Source: Paenibacillus sp. 37 (lineage in GTDB: Bacteria > Bacillota > Bacilli > Paenibacillales > Paenibacillaceae). From it: a DNA stretch of 64,000 nucleotides. Position 1 is the stretch's first letter. Each line of letters starts with the position of its first letter. The stretch covers positions 6,634,001 to 6,698,000 of the forward strand of contig NZ_CP043761.1 of the NCBI RefSeq assembly GCF_008386395.1. Reading direction: 5' to 3'. Both the position numbers and the translations under genes were made by a program. This document shows, piece by piece, positions 25,592-34,612 of this stretch. The notes under the pieces are model-generated. The model saw only the letters and a list, made by a program, of their open reading frames with translations, did no database searches and had not been told where the DNA came from.

Positions 25592-27586
25592 TCAGCTCTC
25601 AAACCCGTCCGCTCCCGGCAACTCCAGCCGAATATGTTGAATAACAGGCCAACATCGATGCCGCTGTCCATCTGTATGCTGAGCGAACAACCCCAGATGA
25701 TGATCCGCAGCACTAACCAATCCTTTCACCAACCAACTGGTTCCCACCAGCGTATCCAAAGATCCAGGGAATGCTCCCATATCTTCTCCTTTTTCCCTAT
25801 CCATATCCTTATCCTTCTCGCTCCTCTTCCCTTCCTCTTTCTCCTTCTCTCCCACTCGAACGCTCTCTCCCGCAGATAATCCTGCTCCCACCAATTGGTG
25901 TCGACACATCTGAATCAGGCCATGCAGCTCTTTCCATCTCCCTGACTGTACACATCCCTCCATCATCAGTCCAAGGGCCTGCCAGCCATCATACTCTGTT
26001 CCTGCAACCGTTCCGTCTATGCTGGAGCCCCTGTCCTTCTTCGTTGTTACTCTCAGACCCACCGTTCGCCCTGTCTGCACAGTAGATTCCTCATCATCAG
26101 TTACTGCTGCACCTCCCTGAGAACTACGCTTCAACCACAACGTCAATGGATCATCTCCGTTGACTTCCTTCCCCTCGATCCACTCCAAACGTTCGAGCCA
26201 CCGGGCAGATGAAGTTGCGAGCAACCCTTTTTTGCGCTGCACAGGTTCCAGTTTCAGACGAGCCTTGTTCCATCTTCCCTGTTGGATTTGGAGCATCGCC
26301 TCCGCCACAGATAAACGCTCCCTCATCTCTGCGGAGGGTTGTGAGGATACACCCAGTAACAATTGCAGAGCCGCTTCATAACAACGACTTTGCTCCAAAA
26401 TGCCCAATACTTTGTGTGTAGCCTCTTCCGAACCGATTGCAAAGCGCTCCCTCACCAGCTCAGGAATCTGATGTTCCTGCCCGGAGACTCGCATAATTCG
26501 GAATATCCGATAGAGCGGCGGTAACAGACTCGATTTGGCACGTACCGCTTCCACGTAAGCATCCACCGCACCCTCCAGATCTGCCCTTCCTTCCAGTAAT
26601 CGTCCTAACATATACCACGTCTGATAGGTGCCGATGCCTTCTTCCGTATGATATATGGGTGGAGGTGGTCCCATACGGACAGCTTCACGCAGCGAATATT
26701 CTGCCCGATCTGCATCACCCAATGCGTCTGCACATACCCCGCGATGGTGCATCAGATCCGTGTACTCTGGAAAGAGTTCAAGCGCAGCATCAATGCGATC
26801 CAATGCCTCCTGCCAGCGATTCAGGTGCTGGAGACAACGAACTTCATATTTGAACAGCAAATGCGCGTAACTGGTCACCGCAGGATCAATCCCCATCCGA
26901 GCCACACCAAACGTCTCCAAAGCCCGCTCCGCTTCCCCCACACGCAGATACTCGACACCCAGATTATAGTGATGGAATGGCTGATCCGGTTCTTCCTGCA
27001 CTGCCTGTTGCAGCAGGCGAACATTACGGTTCACCTTATCTTTGCGCTCCACAATCGCCGTCTGATACCCATAATGATGGATGACCATGTCCGTCACATA
27101 AAAAGCCGCCTCTGGATTCCTACGGCAAATCGCCGCCGCAATCTGCTCATGAATCCGACCTTCGAACCGATGCTCCGGGGCATTACGGAAGAGACGCAAA
27201 ACCGGATTCACGGTAACCCCCTGCTGACCCGTACCTGTATAGTTATGAATGTTTAAAAACAATCCGTCACATCCGCTGACCGACGTCCAGCTCCTGATCT
27301 GCTCCCGCGCAGCCCTATCGAGCACCTCGTCCGCATCAAGAAAAAGAATCCAGTCGCCGGAAGCCTGCTCCAGGCCAGCATTCCGTGCTGCGGCAAAATC
27401 TTCGCACCACTCAAATCGCACAACCACCGCTCCATATTGCTGCGCAATCTCCGCGCTGCGATCCGATGAACCGGTGTCCACCACAATAATTTCGTCCACC
27501 GATCCCTGGACACTGGCAAGACAATGAGGCAGTAACTCTTCCTCATCCTTCACGATCATGCATAGGGAAATTCGTTCCGCTCGCAA
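25592..27586 (-). CDS. GT2-TPR glycosyltransferase
   Basis: 664 residues from a TTG at 27586, which has AAAGGAGG seven bases upstream; the in-frame ATG at 27610 lies before that site and is unlikely. The GT2 domain is ISLCMIVKDEEELLPHCL, VDEIIVVDTGSSDRSAEIA, WILFLDADEVLDRAA. TPR-like helices follow (HHYNLGVEYLRVGEAERALETFG; EYTDLMHHRGVCADALGDADRAEYSL). A charged low-complexity stretch (EKEEEGKRSEKDKDMDREKG) lies near the C-terminus. The gene overlaps the previous one by 44 bp. Cytoplasmic; it likely adds a sugar to a protein or glycan acceptor. Confidence 0.82.
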   Translation of the reverse strand: MRAERISLCMIVKDEEELLPHCLASVQGSVDEIIVVDTGSSDRSAEIAQQYGAVVVRFEWCEDFAAARNAGLEQASGDWILFLDADEVLDRAAREQIRSWTSVSGCDGLFLNIHNYTGTGQQGVTVNPVLRLFRNAPEHRFEGRIHEQIAAAICRRNPEAAFYVTDMVIHHYGYQTAIVERKDKVNRNVRLLQQAVQEEPDQPFHHYNLGVEYLRVGEAERALETFGVARMGIDPAVTSYAHLLFKYEVRCLQHLNRWQEALDRIDAALELFPEYTDLMHHRGVCADALGDADRAEYSLREAVRMGPPPPIYHTEEGIGTYQTWYMLGRLLEGRADLEGAVDAYVEAVRAKSSLLPPLYRIFRIMRVSGQEHQIPELVRERFAIGSEEATHKVLGILEQSRCYEAALQLLLGVSSQPSAEMRERLSVAEAMLQIQQGRWNKARLKLEPVQRKKGLLATSSARWLERLEWIEGKEVNGDDPLTLWLKRSSQGGAAVTDDEESTVQTGRTVGLRVTTKKDRGSSIDGTVAGTEYDGWQALGLMMEGCVQSGRWKELHGLIQMCRHQLVGAGLSAGESVRVGEKEKEEGKRSEKDKDMDREKGEDMGAFPGSLDTLVGTSWLVKGLVSAADHHLGLFAQHTDGQRHRCWPVIQHIRLELPGADGFES

Positions 27587-29825
27587 GCTGATTCCTCCTT
27601 TCCTTTGCATGGAAAAGCGTACGCCACGGGATGCCCCCGGTGGTTTGCAGCCTTTGTTCCAATGCGGTATATTGTGCAGCGAGTACCCCTGAAGACGGAG
27701 AACGTACCAATTCCTGCTGAATCGCCTCCATTGCCAATTGCATGTAACATACAGCTACTCCAGCTCGGGCCTGCCACATATCAGGCTCCCGCTCCAGAGC
27801 CTGCTCGAACAGAGAGAGCGCTTGATCATTGTGACCTTTGGCATACAGCGTTTCACCCAGCCAGAATAAACCTTCGGCATCCAGTTCACTCTCGGTCATG
27901 CACTGAATCAGGATGTTCGCGGCTACCATGGTATACCCCTGACGATACAGCAGACTTGCAAACTCCCGTCGTAAAGTTATAGCCGTTCCCCAATGGTCAC
28001 ACATCATCATGGCCCGCAACTCATGCAGTTGCTCAGCAAGTGTAAGCTGTCCTGTCTTTATGGCTTGCCGCACAACCTTTTCTGCTACCATCTCTGAATG
28101 CGGACCCCATTGCATAAGCTTTTGTTCATGTGAAGCAAGTTTCATGCTTCGCGGCTCCTTGGTTAACTGATTCAGCAGTCGATCCATGACCTTCCAAACG
28201 TTCTTTTCTTGTGGAAGCGTAGTTGCGAGGAACGCCTCGGATAATGGTAATCCGTTGGTCCAACAAGCCAGTGCCCAATCCATTCTGTGCTCAGCCAGCA
28301 GATTGACTTCATTTACACACCCCACGCTCCAGTGTTCTTCTGCCAGTTGCAGTGCTTCGGAAACCCTATTCGCACATAACATCCAATGTATTCGATCCAC
28401 AACATGGATACGAGCAGTACGCGCATCTGTATCCAGCATTTTCAATGCCTGCTCATATGCTCCACAGCCTGTTAGAACATAAATCACTTGCAACAGATGA
28501 TCCTCATTTGTCATTGCATATGAATGGGGCATTTTACCACGAATCAAATCACCTTGATCTAACTCTCCGATTCCGCTGCTTCTGGAAAGTAATGTTTCTG
28601 CTATGTTCTCATCGGTTTCACCAGATTGTTGCAGCACGTCTGCCAACCCGGCCCATGCCGGAGCATATGTGAACATACTGTTCAGAGCCAGCCCGTACAG
28701 ATGTGCAGACTCATTCAGGAATCCCCTTTTCTGTGCAAGTCTTGCCATGGCAGTATAGGCTCTGTAACTGTTAGAACCCGCTTCCGTTACATATGACGCG
28801 TCTAACATGCTACCGCCATCACTCTGTCCAACACGGTTCGTTCTCTCCCAGCAGTCCGTTGCTCGGGCATACGATTGATATGCACGCTCCTCCAAACCTT
28901 GCTGCTCCAACGTCTCCCCATACAGCAGGTGCAGATCAGCATAAGATGGATATCGCTGTCTTTCCAAAGCCAGAATTGCATGCGCCTCGTCGTAATGTTC
29001 CGATCCCACAAGGGTCTTTGCATAATCTCTAACCAGTGTTGGTCGATATGGCGCGAGCAACTCTGTCAGGTGTAATGATTCACGGAACACTTCAATTGCC
29101 TGTTCGATCTGACCAAGCTGGCAATACGTTACTCCCAGATTGTACAGGTGAAAAGGCTGTGCAGGCTCATCTGCGAGTTCCCGCTCAATCAGCTTTAAAT
29201 TACGTCTTGGTTTATGTTCCTTCGAAATCGTTGAGGCCAGATATCCATCATGAACCAGACATAGTGGAGCAAGCGGTTCTGTTTCGATCAACATATGTTC
29301 CTCACCTGTAAAGGTCTCGCTCTTATCCATATCACCAGCCTCTTCCTGGACAAGCTCGCTTGGGCCACTACGAACCAATTGCTCATGAATACGCCCCTTG
29401 TATCGATATCCCTGATGAGCACGGAACAGTCTCACTGGCTGAGAGATAACGTTCTCTTCTACCTCTTCACCGTATCGATTCTCTATGGTGATACGTAATC
29501 TCGAAATGCTTTTATGGACTTTAGGTAAAAAATTCAGCAGTTCTTCCAATCCCTGCGTAACGTATTCATCCGCATCCAAACACAGGACCCATTCCGTGCT
29601 CGCCAGAGGCAGACTGATATTTCGTGCATGGGCAAAGTCATCTTGCCAACAGGCGTGCAACACCGTTGCTCCGTACGTTCTGGCGATCTCGGGTGTACGG
29701 TCAGATGAGCCGGTATCGGTAATAAAACATTCCGTGCTGATATGCTTCAAGCTGTCGAGACAGCGGGGCAGGTGATGTTCTTCATTTTGCACAATCATAT
29801 GGATTCCAAGTAAACGGTTCTTCAA
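27543..29825 (-). CDS. GT2-TPR glycosyltransferase
   Basis: 760 residues from a TTG at 29825 with GGAGGT eight bases upstream. The GT2 domain reads GIHMIVQNEEHHLPRCL, ISTECFITDTGSSDRTPEIA, WVLCLDADEYVTQG. Several TPR units follow (HLYNLGVTYCQLGQIEQAIEVFRESL; GLFWLGETLYAKGHNDQALSLFEQAL). It is the third gene of the leftward operon, 78 bp after the repeat protein. Like its two neighbours it is a candidate protein O-glycosyltransferase; the TPR part may hold the acceptor. Confidence 0.82.
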   Translation of the reverse strand: MKNRLLGIHMIVQNEEHHLPRCLDSLKHISTECFITDTGSSDRTPEIARTYGATVLHACWQDDFAHARNISLPLASTEWVLCLDADEYVTQGLEELLNFLPKVHKSISRLRITIENRYGEEVEENVISQPVRLFRAHQGYRYKGRIHEQLVRSGPSELVQEEAGDMDKSETFTGEEHMLIETEPLAPLCLVHDGYLASTISKEHKPRRNLKLIERELADEPAQPFHLYNLGVTYCQLGQIEQAIEVFRESLHLTELLAPYRPTLVRDYAKTLVGSEHYDEAHAILALERQRYPSYADLHLLYGETLEQQGLEERAYQSYARATDCWERTNRVGQSDGGSMLDASYVTEAGSNSYRAYTAMARLAQKRGFLNESAHLYGLALNSMFTYAPAWAGLADVLQQSGETDENIAETLLSRSSGIGELDQGDLIRGKMPHSYAMTNEDHLLQVIYVLTGCGAYEQALKMLDTDARTARIHVVDRIHWMLCANRVSEALQLAEEHWSVGCVNEVNLLAEHRMDWALACWTNGLPLSEAFLATTLPQEKNVWKVMDRLLNQLTKEPRSMKLASHEQKLMQWGPHSEMVAEKVVRQAIKTGQLTLAEQLHELRAMMMCDHWGTAITLRREFASLLYRQGYTMVAANILIQCMTESELDAEGLFWLGETLYAKGHNDQALSLFEQALEREPDMWQARAGVAVCYMQLAMEAIQQELVRSPSSGVLAAQYTALEQRLQTTGGIPWRTLFHAKERRNQLASGTNFPMHDREG

Positions 29826-29902
29826 TGCAAACACCTCCAATACAAAAAAATACATGAAGTCCATCAAAGGAACTCCATGTACCTATATGACAAATAAATG
29901 GG

Positions 29903-31183
29903 TTATGTGCCTTGTCCATTGAAGAACACATCAATCGTGCTTGGTGCACCGATTAGGCTGGAGCGGTAGGAAAGACGCGTGTATTTGAGAAAACGCTGCG
30001 GAACCAATACATCGACTGACCCGGACAAAATGCCTGTTACCGTCGTTACATCCGTGTACCAGTTCGTTCCGTTGGCGCTGATCTCAACAAGAGCATCTAC
30101 CCGGTTTACACCCGGCCCCCGGTTATATACAAAGAAAGAATACGTGCCAAATACACTGGTCGTAACCGCTGGGAGCGCTGTGAAGGTGTTTGCGGTCGGG
30201 GTGCTTATGAGTTGGGACTCCTGAAAACTCTTCTGTGAAATGGACGTCACACTGCTAAGTGTTCCCGCGGTAATTGTAGCACCTAGCACGCTGGTGATTG
30301 TACCATTCAGCAGGTTTGTCAACGTCCCTGCAGTCACGGTTGCGCCAAGTACGCTTGTGATGGTTCCGTTCAATAAGTTTGTCAGTGTTCCTGCGGTAAT
30401 CGTTGCTCCCAATACACTCGTGATCGTACCATTCAGCAGGTTCGTCAGTGTTCCGGCTGTAATTGTCGCTCCGAGTATACCTGTGATGGTACCCGCTGTA
30501 ATCGTTGCTCCAAGCACACTGGTGATCGTTCCGGCGGTAATCGTCGCTCCCAATACACTTGTGATTGTACCATTCAGCAAGTTGGTCAGTGTTCCTGCGG
30601 TCACCGTGGCTCCGAGCACACTCGTGATCGTTCCGGCGGTAATCGTCGCTCCCAATACACTTGTGATTGTACCATTCAGCAAGTTGGTCAGCGTTCCTGC
30701 GGTCACCGTGGCTCCAAGCACACTCGTGATCGTTCCTGCGGTAATCGTCGCTCCCAATACACTTGTGATTGTACCATTCAGCAAGTTGGTCAGCGTTCCT
30801 GCGGTCACCGTGGCTCCGAGCACACTCGTGATCGTTCCTGCGGTAATCGTTGCTCCCAATACACTCGTAATCGTACCATTCAGCAAGTTCGTTAGTGTTC
30901 CGGCTGTTACGGTGGCTCCCAGCACACTATTAATCGTACCTGCCGTGATGGTCGCTCCAAGTACACTCGTAATCGTTCCGTTCAGAATGTTGGTAATGGT
31001 TCCTGCGTTAATTGTAACGGTAGTCAGACCTGAGATATTACTAATGGTCCCGTCCAAAATAATGCCAACCACATTCCCGCTCGTATCGGTTCTGACAGGC
31101 TGGGCTGTCCCTGTACTATCCTGGCCGAAAATCAACGTTCTTAGATTATCCGGATTCGTATTAAACGTCGTAAAGTTAGGCAT
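29903..31183 (-). CDS. Thr-rich tandem-repeat surface protein with DUF6385-like C-terminal domain
   Basis: 426 residues. After about 45 N-terminal residues (MPNFTTFNTNPDNLRTLIFG) the protein is built from two modules: GTLTNLLN (8 residues) and GTITSVLGATITA or GTITSVLGATVTA (13 residues). These make a 34-residue super-repeat, coded by 102 bp, suggesting a beta-solenoid. Residues about 315-426 form a separate domain (FVYNRGPGVNRVDALVEISA; VPQRFLKYTRLSYRSS) that I believe is DUF6385; the same domain is in the gene upstream. No signal peptide is visible. GGAGGA precedes the ATG. The Thr-rich repeats next to three GT2-TPR genes suggest it is their acceptor. Confidence 0.75.
   Translation of the reverse strand: MPNFTTFNTNPDNLRTLIFGQDSTGTAQPVRTDTSGNVVGIILDGTISNISGLTTVTINAGTITNILNGTITSVLGATITAGTINSVLGATVTAGTLTNLLNGTITSVLGATITAGTITSVLGATVTAGTLTNLLNGTITSVLGATITAGTITSVLGATVTAGTLTNLLNGTITSVLGATITAGTITSVLGATVTAGTLTNLLNGTITSVLGATITAGTITSVLGATITAGTITGILGATITAGTLTNLLNGTITSVLGATITAGTLTNLLNGTITSVLGATVTAGTLTNLLNGTITSVLGATITAGTLSSVTSISQKSFQESQLISTPTANTFTALPAVTTSVFGTYSFFVYNRGPGVNRVDALVEISANGTNWYTDVTTVTGILSGSVDVLVPQRFLKYTRLSYRSSLIGAPSTIDVFFNGQGT
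30591..30998 (-). repeat. 102-bp tandem repeat array inside the surface-protein gene
   Basis: Near-identical 102-bp units begin at 30591, 30693 and 30795, with a diverged one at 30897. Adjacent units differ by only a few bases, implying recent duplication or gene conversion. Degenerate smaller modules extend from about 30250 to 31060. Confidence 0.9.
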
Positions 31184-31228
31184 GTGCCTCGTCCTCCTCC
31201 CTAGTCAAATCTGTGAGATCATACTCCC

Positions 31229-31729
31229 TTACGGCATACGTTGTGCCTGAAAGTAAACGTCGAGCCGGGTCGGTTGATCCGGTTCAACGGATCGAATGGC
31301 AAGCCGGGTATAGTGTAAAAATCGCAATGGTACCAGCGCTTTGGTCTGGCCTCCCGCGACCACCTCCTGGCTGTCCACAGCATAATCCACGGCATTTGGG
31401 CTGATCTGGATCTGTACAAGAGCCGGATGTTTTCCCCGATTCACAACGCCATAGGTATACATGCTGAGTGATGAGGTGTCTTGTGCCGGGAGTGAATCCA
31501 TACTGCTACTGGTTTCGGCTCCGACATACGTATGCTCTGTAAAACAATGAATAGCACCAGGGAGTTTCGTACTACGTGAGGAAGCACCCTGCTTGAACCG
31601 GGGACGAGTAATCCGGGAACAAGGGGGTTTCAGCAATTTAGCGCGGCAGGAATGACGGGAACGGCGGCGACTGACATATTTAGTTGGTTGCTTCGTTCTC
31701 TTCTTGCTTTGCTTTGCTGTTCGACTCAT
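31229..31729 (-). CDS. DUF6385-like protein with basic N-terminus
   Basis: 166 residues. The first 60 are strongly basic (KQSKKRTKQPTKYVSRRRSR) and look disordered or polyanion-binding. The rest (GVVNRGKHPALVQIQISPNAVDYAV; VPLRFLHYTRLAIRS) aligns with the C-terminal domain of the repeat protein just downstream. AAGGGGA lies before the ATG. It is the first gene of the leftward operon. Function is unknown; the basic tail could bind anionic surface polymer or DNA. Confidence 0.72.
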   Translation of the reverse strand: MSRTAKQSKKRTKQPTKYVSRRRSRHSCRAKLLKPPCSRITRPRFKQGASSRSTKLPGAIHCFTEHTYVGAETSSSMDSLPAQDTSSLSMYTYGVVNRGKHPALVQIQISPNAVDYAVDSQEVVAGGQTKALVPLRFLHYTRLAIRSVEPDQPTRLDVYFQAQRMP

Positions 31730-31830
31730 CTCGATTTCCCCTTAAAAAATGTGCTTACGCATCGTATGCCCGGATCGGATTTACGGGCACGGCATCTGCC
31801 GTTATTTTGGAATTTGCAGTCCGTTCCCAA

Positions 31831-31857
31831 ACGCTTTCTCTTGTTCTTACATACAAT
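31831..31857 (+). promoter_or_regulatory. Possible SigK-type sporulation promoter
   Basis: AC at 31831-31832, 17 bases, then CATACAAT at 31850-31857, fits the loose SigK pattern (AC, N16-17, CATANNNT). It lies about 70 bp before the ATG at 31929. The consensus is weak, so chance is possible. Confidence 0.25.
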
Positions 31858-31928
31858 GCAAGTAATGAGGACATGCGAAACAAATAGTATCGCCAGACCA
31901 TTTCCATCTATTCAGAGGGGGGGACAAG

Positions 31929-32462
31929 ATGACAAACTCTAATGTATTCAACCAGTCTAATGGGCCCCTGTTCACTCAAATGACCAACACTTATGCAGCC
32001 CCGGGTATTGAAGCTTCAGTAGATACCGGTGCGGCTGCGGCAGGCAGTTTTTTTGCCCTGACGACCAATAATATAGCGATTCCTGCCAGTCAAAATCTTC
32101 TTCTTCAGATCCTGAATGCAACTGGAAGTGGCAGAACAGTACGTATTGCCAGCCTTTCGGGAGGTACAACTGCTGCAGCTACTCTGGTCGTTTATTCCGG
32201 CGGCACTGTAACCGTAGGAACTACACCTGTACCCGTTAATACGTTGCTTGGTAACACCAACACCAGCATCGTTACCACCCGGCAAAATACCGGAACGCTT
32301 GGGGGGACTTTCACAAGCTTGCTCAGCATACCTCTCACTGCTGGAATGTACTCTTTGAATTTAAACGGTTCCATTCTTGTTCCACCGGGACAATCACTAT
32401 CCATCAGTTTAGGAACTGGCAGTCAGACGGCAGCCATTAATCTCTTCTGGTGGGAATTCTGA
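31929..32462 (+). CDS. Small surface/spore-like protein of unknown family, paralogue 1
   Basis: 177 residues, rich in Thr, Ser, Gly and Ala, mostly beta-strand in pattern, no signal peptide. It begins MTNSNVFNQSNGPLFTQMTN and ends INLFWWEF. It is homologous over its length to the next gene (shared GSGRT/GSGKT, LSGG, VPPGQ, terminal WWE). GGGGGG lies just upstream. Not recognised by family; a jelly-roll or TNF-like subunit of a surface or exosporium layer is a guess. It is divergent from the DUF6385 operon across a 199-bp promoter region. Confidence 0.65.
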   Translation: MTNSNVFNQSNGPLFTQMTNTYAAPGIEASVDTGAAAAGSFFALTTNNIAIPASQNLLLQILNATGSGRTVRIASLSGGTTAAATLVVYSGGTVTVGTTPVPVNTLLGNTNTSIVTTRQNTGTLGGTFTSLLSIPLTAGMYSLNLNGSILVPPGQSLSISLGTGSQTAAINLFWWEF

Positions 32463-32492
32463 ACATGATTCTGATAAAAGGAGGTGCACACT

Positions 32493-33074
32493 GTGCCGAA
32501 CAACAATGTATTTAATCCATTAAATCTGCCCGTCTATACGTCCAACACGAACACATATATTTCTCCCGGCATTGTTGCTCCTCCGGAGAATAATGCTGGC
32601 AGTACAGGCAATCTGTACAATGCAGGTTCCACCAACTCTACAACACTGGGGTTGCTGGGAGGAACGGTTATCGCCACCGTACAATTGGCCAATCCTGTAG
32701 GGAGCGGGAAAACCCTATACGTATCGCGGCTCTCTGGTGGAATTACGGTCTCACTTAATCTGTTATCTTCCTTCAGCGGTTCCATGAGTCTGACCGCAAA
32801 CGGAACGCTAAGCTCTCCTAGTACACTCACGGCGGTCAACAGCAATCTTTCCAGCAGCAATACCAGTGCAGCCATCGTACGATTCTCTGCTGCTGCACCT
32901 TCAGGAGCAACCCCATTGATGGCTATGCCCCTTCAAGCGGGACCGTTTCTATCCAATGAATTTGGCCGTTATGTGGTTCCTCCAGGTCAAGCTATTAACC
33001 TCTCTGTCAGCGGATCACTTTCGGTTGGTGGACTGCTGGCCTCTACTGCTTATTTCGCTTGGTGGGAAGTGTGA
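32493..33074 (+). CDS. Small surface/spore-like protein of unknown family, paralogue 2
   Basis: 193 residues from a GTG at 32493 with AAGGAGG eight bases upstream. It begins NNNVFNPLNLPVYTSNTNTY and ends AYFAWWEV. It shares the pattern NTYxxPGI near the N-terminus and VPPGQ near the C-terminus with the gene 30 bp upstream, so it arose by tandem duplication and probably sits in the same transcript. Ser/Gly/Leu-rich and beta-type. Function unknown. Confidence 0.65.
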   Translation: MPNNNVFNPLNLPVYTSNTNTYISPGIVAPPENNAGSTGNLYNAGSTNSTTLGLLGGTVIATVQLANPVGSGKTLYVSRLSGGITVSLNLLSSFSGSMSLTANGTLSSPSTLTAVNSNLSSSNTSAAIVRFSAAAPSGATPLMAMPLQAGPFLSNEFGRYVVPPGQAINLSVSGSLSVGGLLASTAYFAWWEV

Positions 33075-33107
33075 TTCGCTTAATCGTGCTTAACAATGTA
33101 ATGTGCA

Positions 33108-33151
33108 AACAGCCGCCTTCGGATGAGTACCGAAAGCGGCTGTTCATTTTT
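33108..33151 (+). terminator. Terminator after the WWE gene pair
   Basis: AACAGCCGCCTTCGG / CCGAAAGCGGCTGTT stem with a 7-base loop followed by CATTTTTATT. It ends the rightward pair and may also face the MFS gene from the other side. Confidence 0.85.
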
Positions 33152-33196
33152 ATTGCAGATGCATTGAAGTTAACAAATATTAACCGGACGAGTCTG

Positions 33197-34543
33197 TCAG
33201 ACCGTTTCCTGCGGGATGGTCTCTTTTGATTCCGATATGAGAGGCTGTTTCCCCTCCCATAAGATGCGTTGCAGCAGTATGCCAGCAAGACCAATCGCCA
33301 GCGTAGCGAGACCGATATATTGAAAGGTAGGGCTCGGACCCGCAACTCGAATGAGCGCTCCACCTGCAAGTGGAGCTACGACCAGTACAACACTGGATAG
33401 TGAATTTTGAATGCCAAAGACGCGCCCTACATAGGCAGGAGGGGTTTCCTTTTGCAGCAAATAATTCAGTGTTACCATAAAGAGCCCATTGCCTACCCCA
33501 ATGCATAACCCCCAGATTAAGACCCAATTTTCAGGTGTTTGTGGGCTAATCCACCCTAATGCAGCAATTCCGGCCCCGATGAACAGATATCCTCCACCTA
33601 GCCCCCACCCATACCCAATTCTCGGCAAGCGATTTAACAACAAAATGATGACGACTGCCCCGGCTCCTGCCGACGACCCCAACCAGCCGAGCAGTGATTC
33701 ATTACCTGGCTTGATCTCCCGAAACAGGGTCGTAAACTGATAATCAATCATGAGAATGGCCATGAGTCCAAAACAGCCGAACAGAATCGTACTCAGCACG
33801 GTGCGACTGCTCCGTATAAAACGCCAGCCTTGCTTCCACTGGGAGAACAAAGATTCCGATCCATCCTTTTCATTAGTAACACTTCCGTCTGATTCAACGG
33901 ACTCCGACTTCTCCACCAAACGCCGCAAGGGCCATAACACTGCGCCCGACAACAGGCGGGTACAAGCATTGATTAATATACAGATCTGTGGTGAAAAAAA
34001 GGCTAGTATGACGGCTCCCAGAAGTGGCCCTGCGACCTTCGAACATTGGCTCACAAAACCATTTAGGGACGATGCCTGAAACAGATGCTCCTCTGCCACC
34101 ACCTGGCGGGTTAGCGCCTGTTGGGCGGGAACGTGGAACACTCCCATCATGGCACGCAGAGCGAGCAGTGGAAGCAACCATGCCGGGCTTGGTGCGAATA
34201 AAATAGCAACGGTTAATCCCACGGTGATTACATCACACAAAATCATGATTTTCACTTTGTGCAGTCGATCAGCCAGAGCACCTGCAAAGGAGCCAAGCAG
34301 TATACCCGGGACAGCCATACATACAGGAATAAGTGCAATAATCAGCGGATCAGCACCCCAGCGGTAGGCCACCATCACCTGTATGGCAAGTGCATCGAAC
34401 CAATCTCCAAACGTAGCTAGCGAGTATGCAATAAACATGCGGACAAACCGGAGGTTAGTCCATAAGCTTTTGGAAGATTGTGCAGATGAGGCGGGCGATT
34501 CGGTGGATTCATTGGATGTGGATTCAGTTGAAATGACGGTCAT
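33197..34543 (-). CDS. MFS transporter (EntS/MFS_3-like drug or metabolite exporter)
   Basis: 448 residues with about 12 membrane helices. The N-terminal Ser/Thr-rich tail precedes WTNLRFVRMFIAYSLATFGDWFDALAIQV, and the MFS loop 2-3 motif is visible as GSFAGALADRLHKVKIMI. A second domain (LGWLGSSAGAGAVVIILLL; GLCIGVGNGLFMVTLNYLLQKETPPAYVGRVFG) completes the fold. The pattern resembles MFS_3 exporters. GGGAGGA precedes the ATG. It is downstream of the winged-helix regulator gene at 34613, which may control it. The substrate is unknown. Confidence 0.85.
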   Translation of the reverse strand: MTVISTESTSNESTESPASSAQSSKSLWTNLRFVRMFIAYSLATFGDWFDALAIQVMVAYRWGADPLIIALIPVCMAVPGILLGSFAGALADRLHKVKIMILCDVITVGLTVAILFAPSPAWLLPLLALRAMMGVFHVPAQQALTRQVVAEEHLFQASSLNGFVSQCSKVAGPLLGAVILAFFSPQICILINACTRLLSGAVLWPLRRLVEKSESVESDGSVTNEKDGSESLFSQWKQGWRFIRSSRTVLSTILFGCFGLMAILMIDYQFTTLFREIKPGNESLLGWLGSSAGAGAVVIILLLNRLPRIGYGWGLGGGYLFIGAGIAALGWISPQTPENWVLIWGLCIGVGNGLFMVTLNYLLQKETPPAYVGRVFGIQNSLSSVVLVVAPLAGGALIRVAGPSPTFQYIGLATLAIGLAGILLQRILWEGKQPLISESKETIPQETV

Positions 34544-34612
34544 ACATGTACTTCCTCCCTTGATTACAGCCGTTAGCGGTCTGTATGTTCCTTGGCTGTA
34601 ATCATAAAGAAG

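Noticed and set aside
30250..31060. CRISPR array
   Set aside because: The repeats are in frame, 102 bp and directly adjoining, with no unique spacers. They code protein.
30240..31250. Long open frame (336 codons) on the + strand across the repeat gene
   Set aside because: It is the antisense shadow of the Thr-rich repeats; the repeat codons keep it open. It has no ribosome site or family match.
31761..31768. SigE/SigK -10 box (CATACGAT) for the leftward DUF6385 operon
   Set aside because: The -10 pattern is good but no acceptable -35 lies 16-17 bases upstream.
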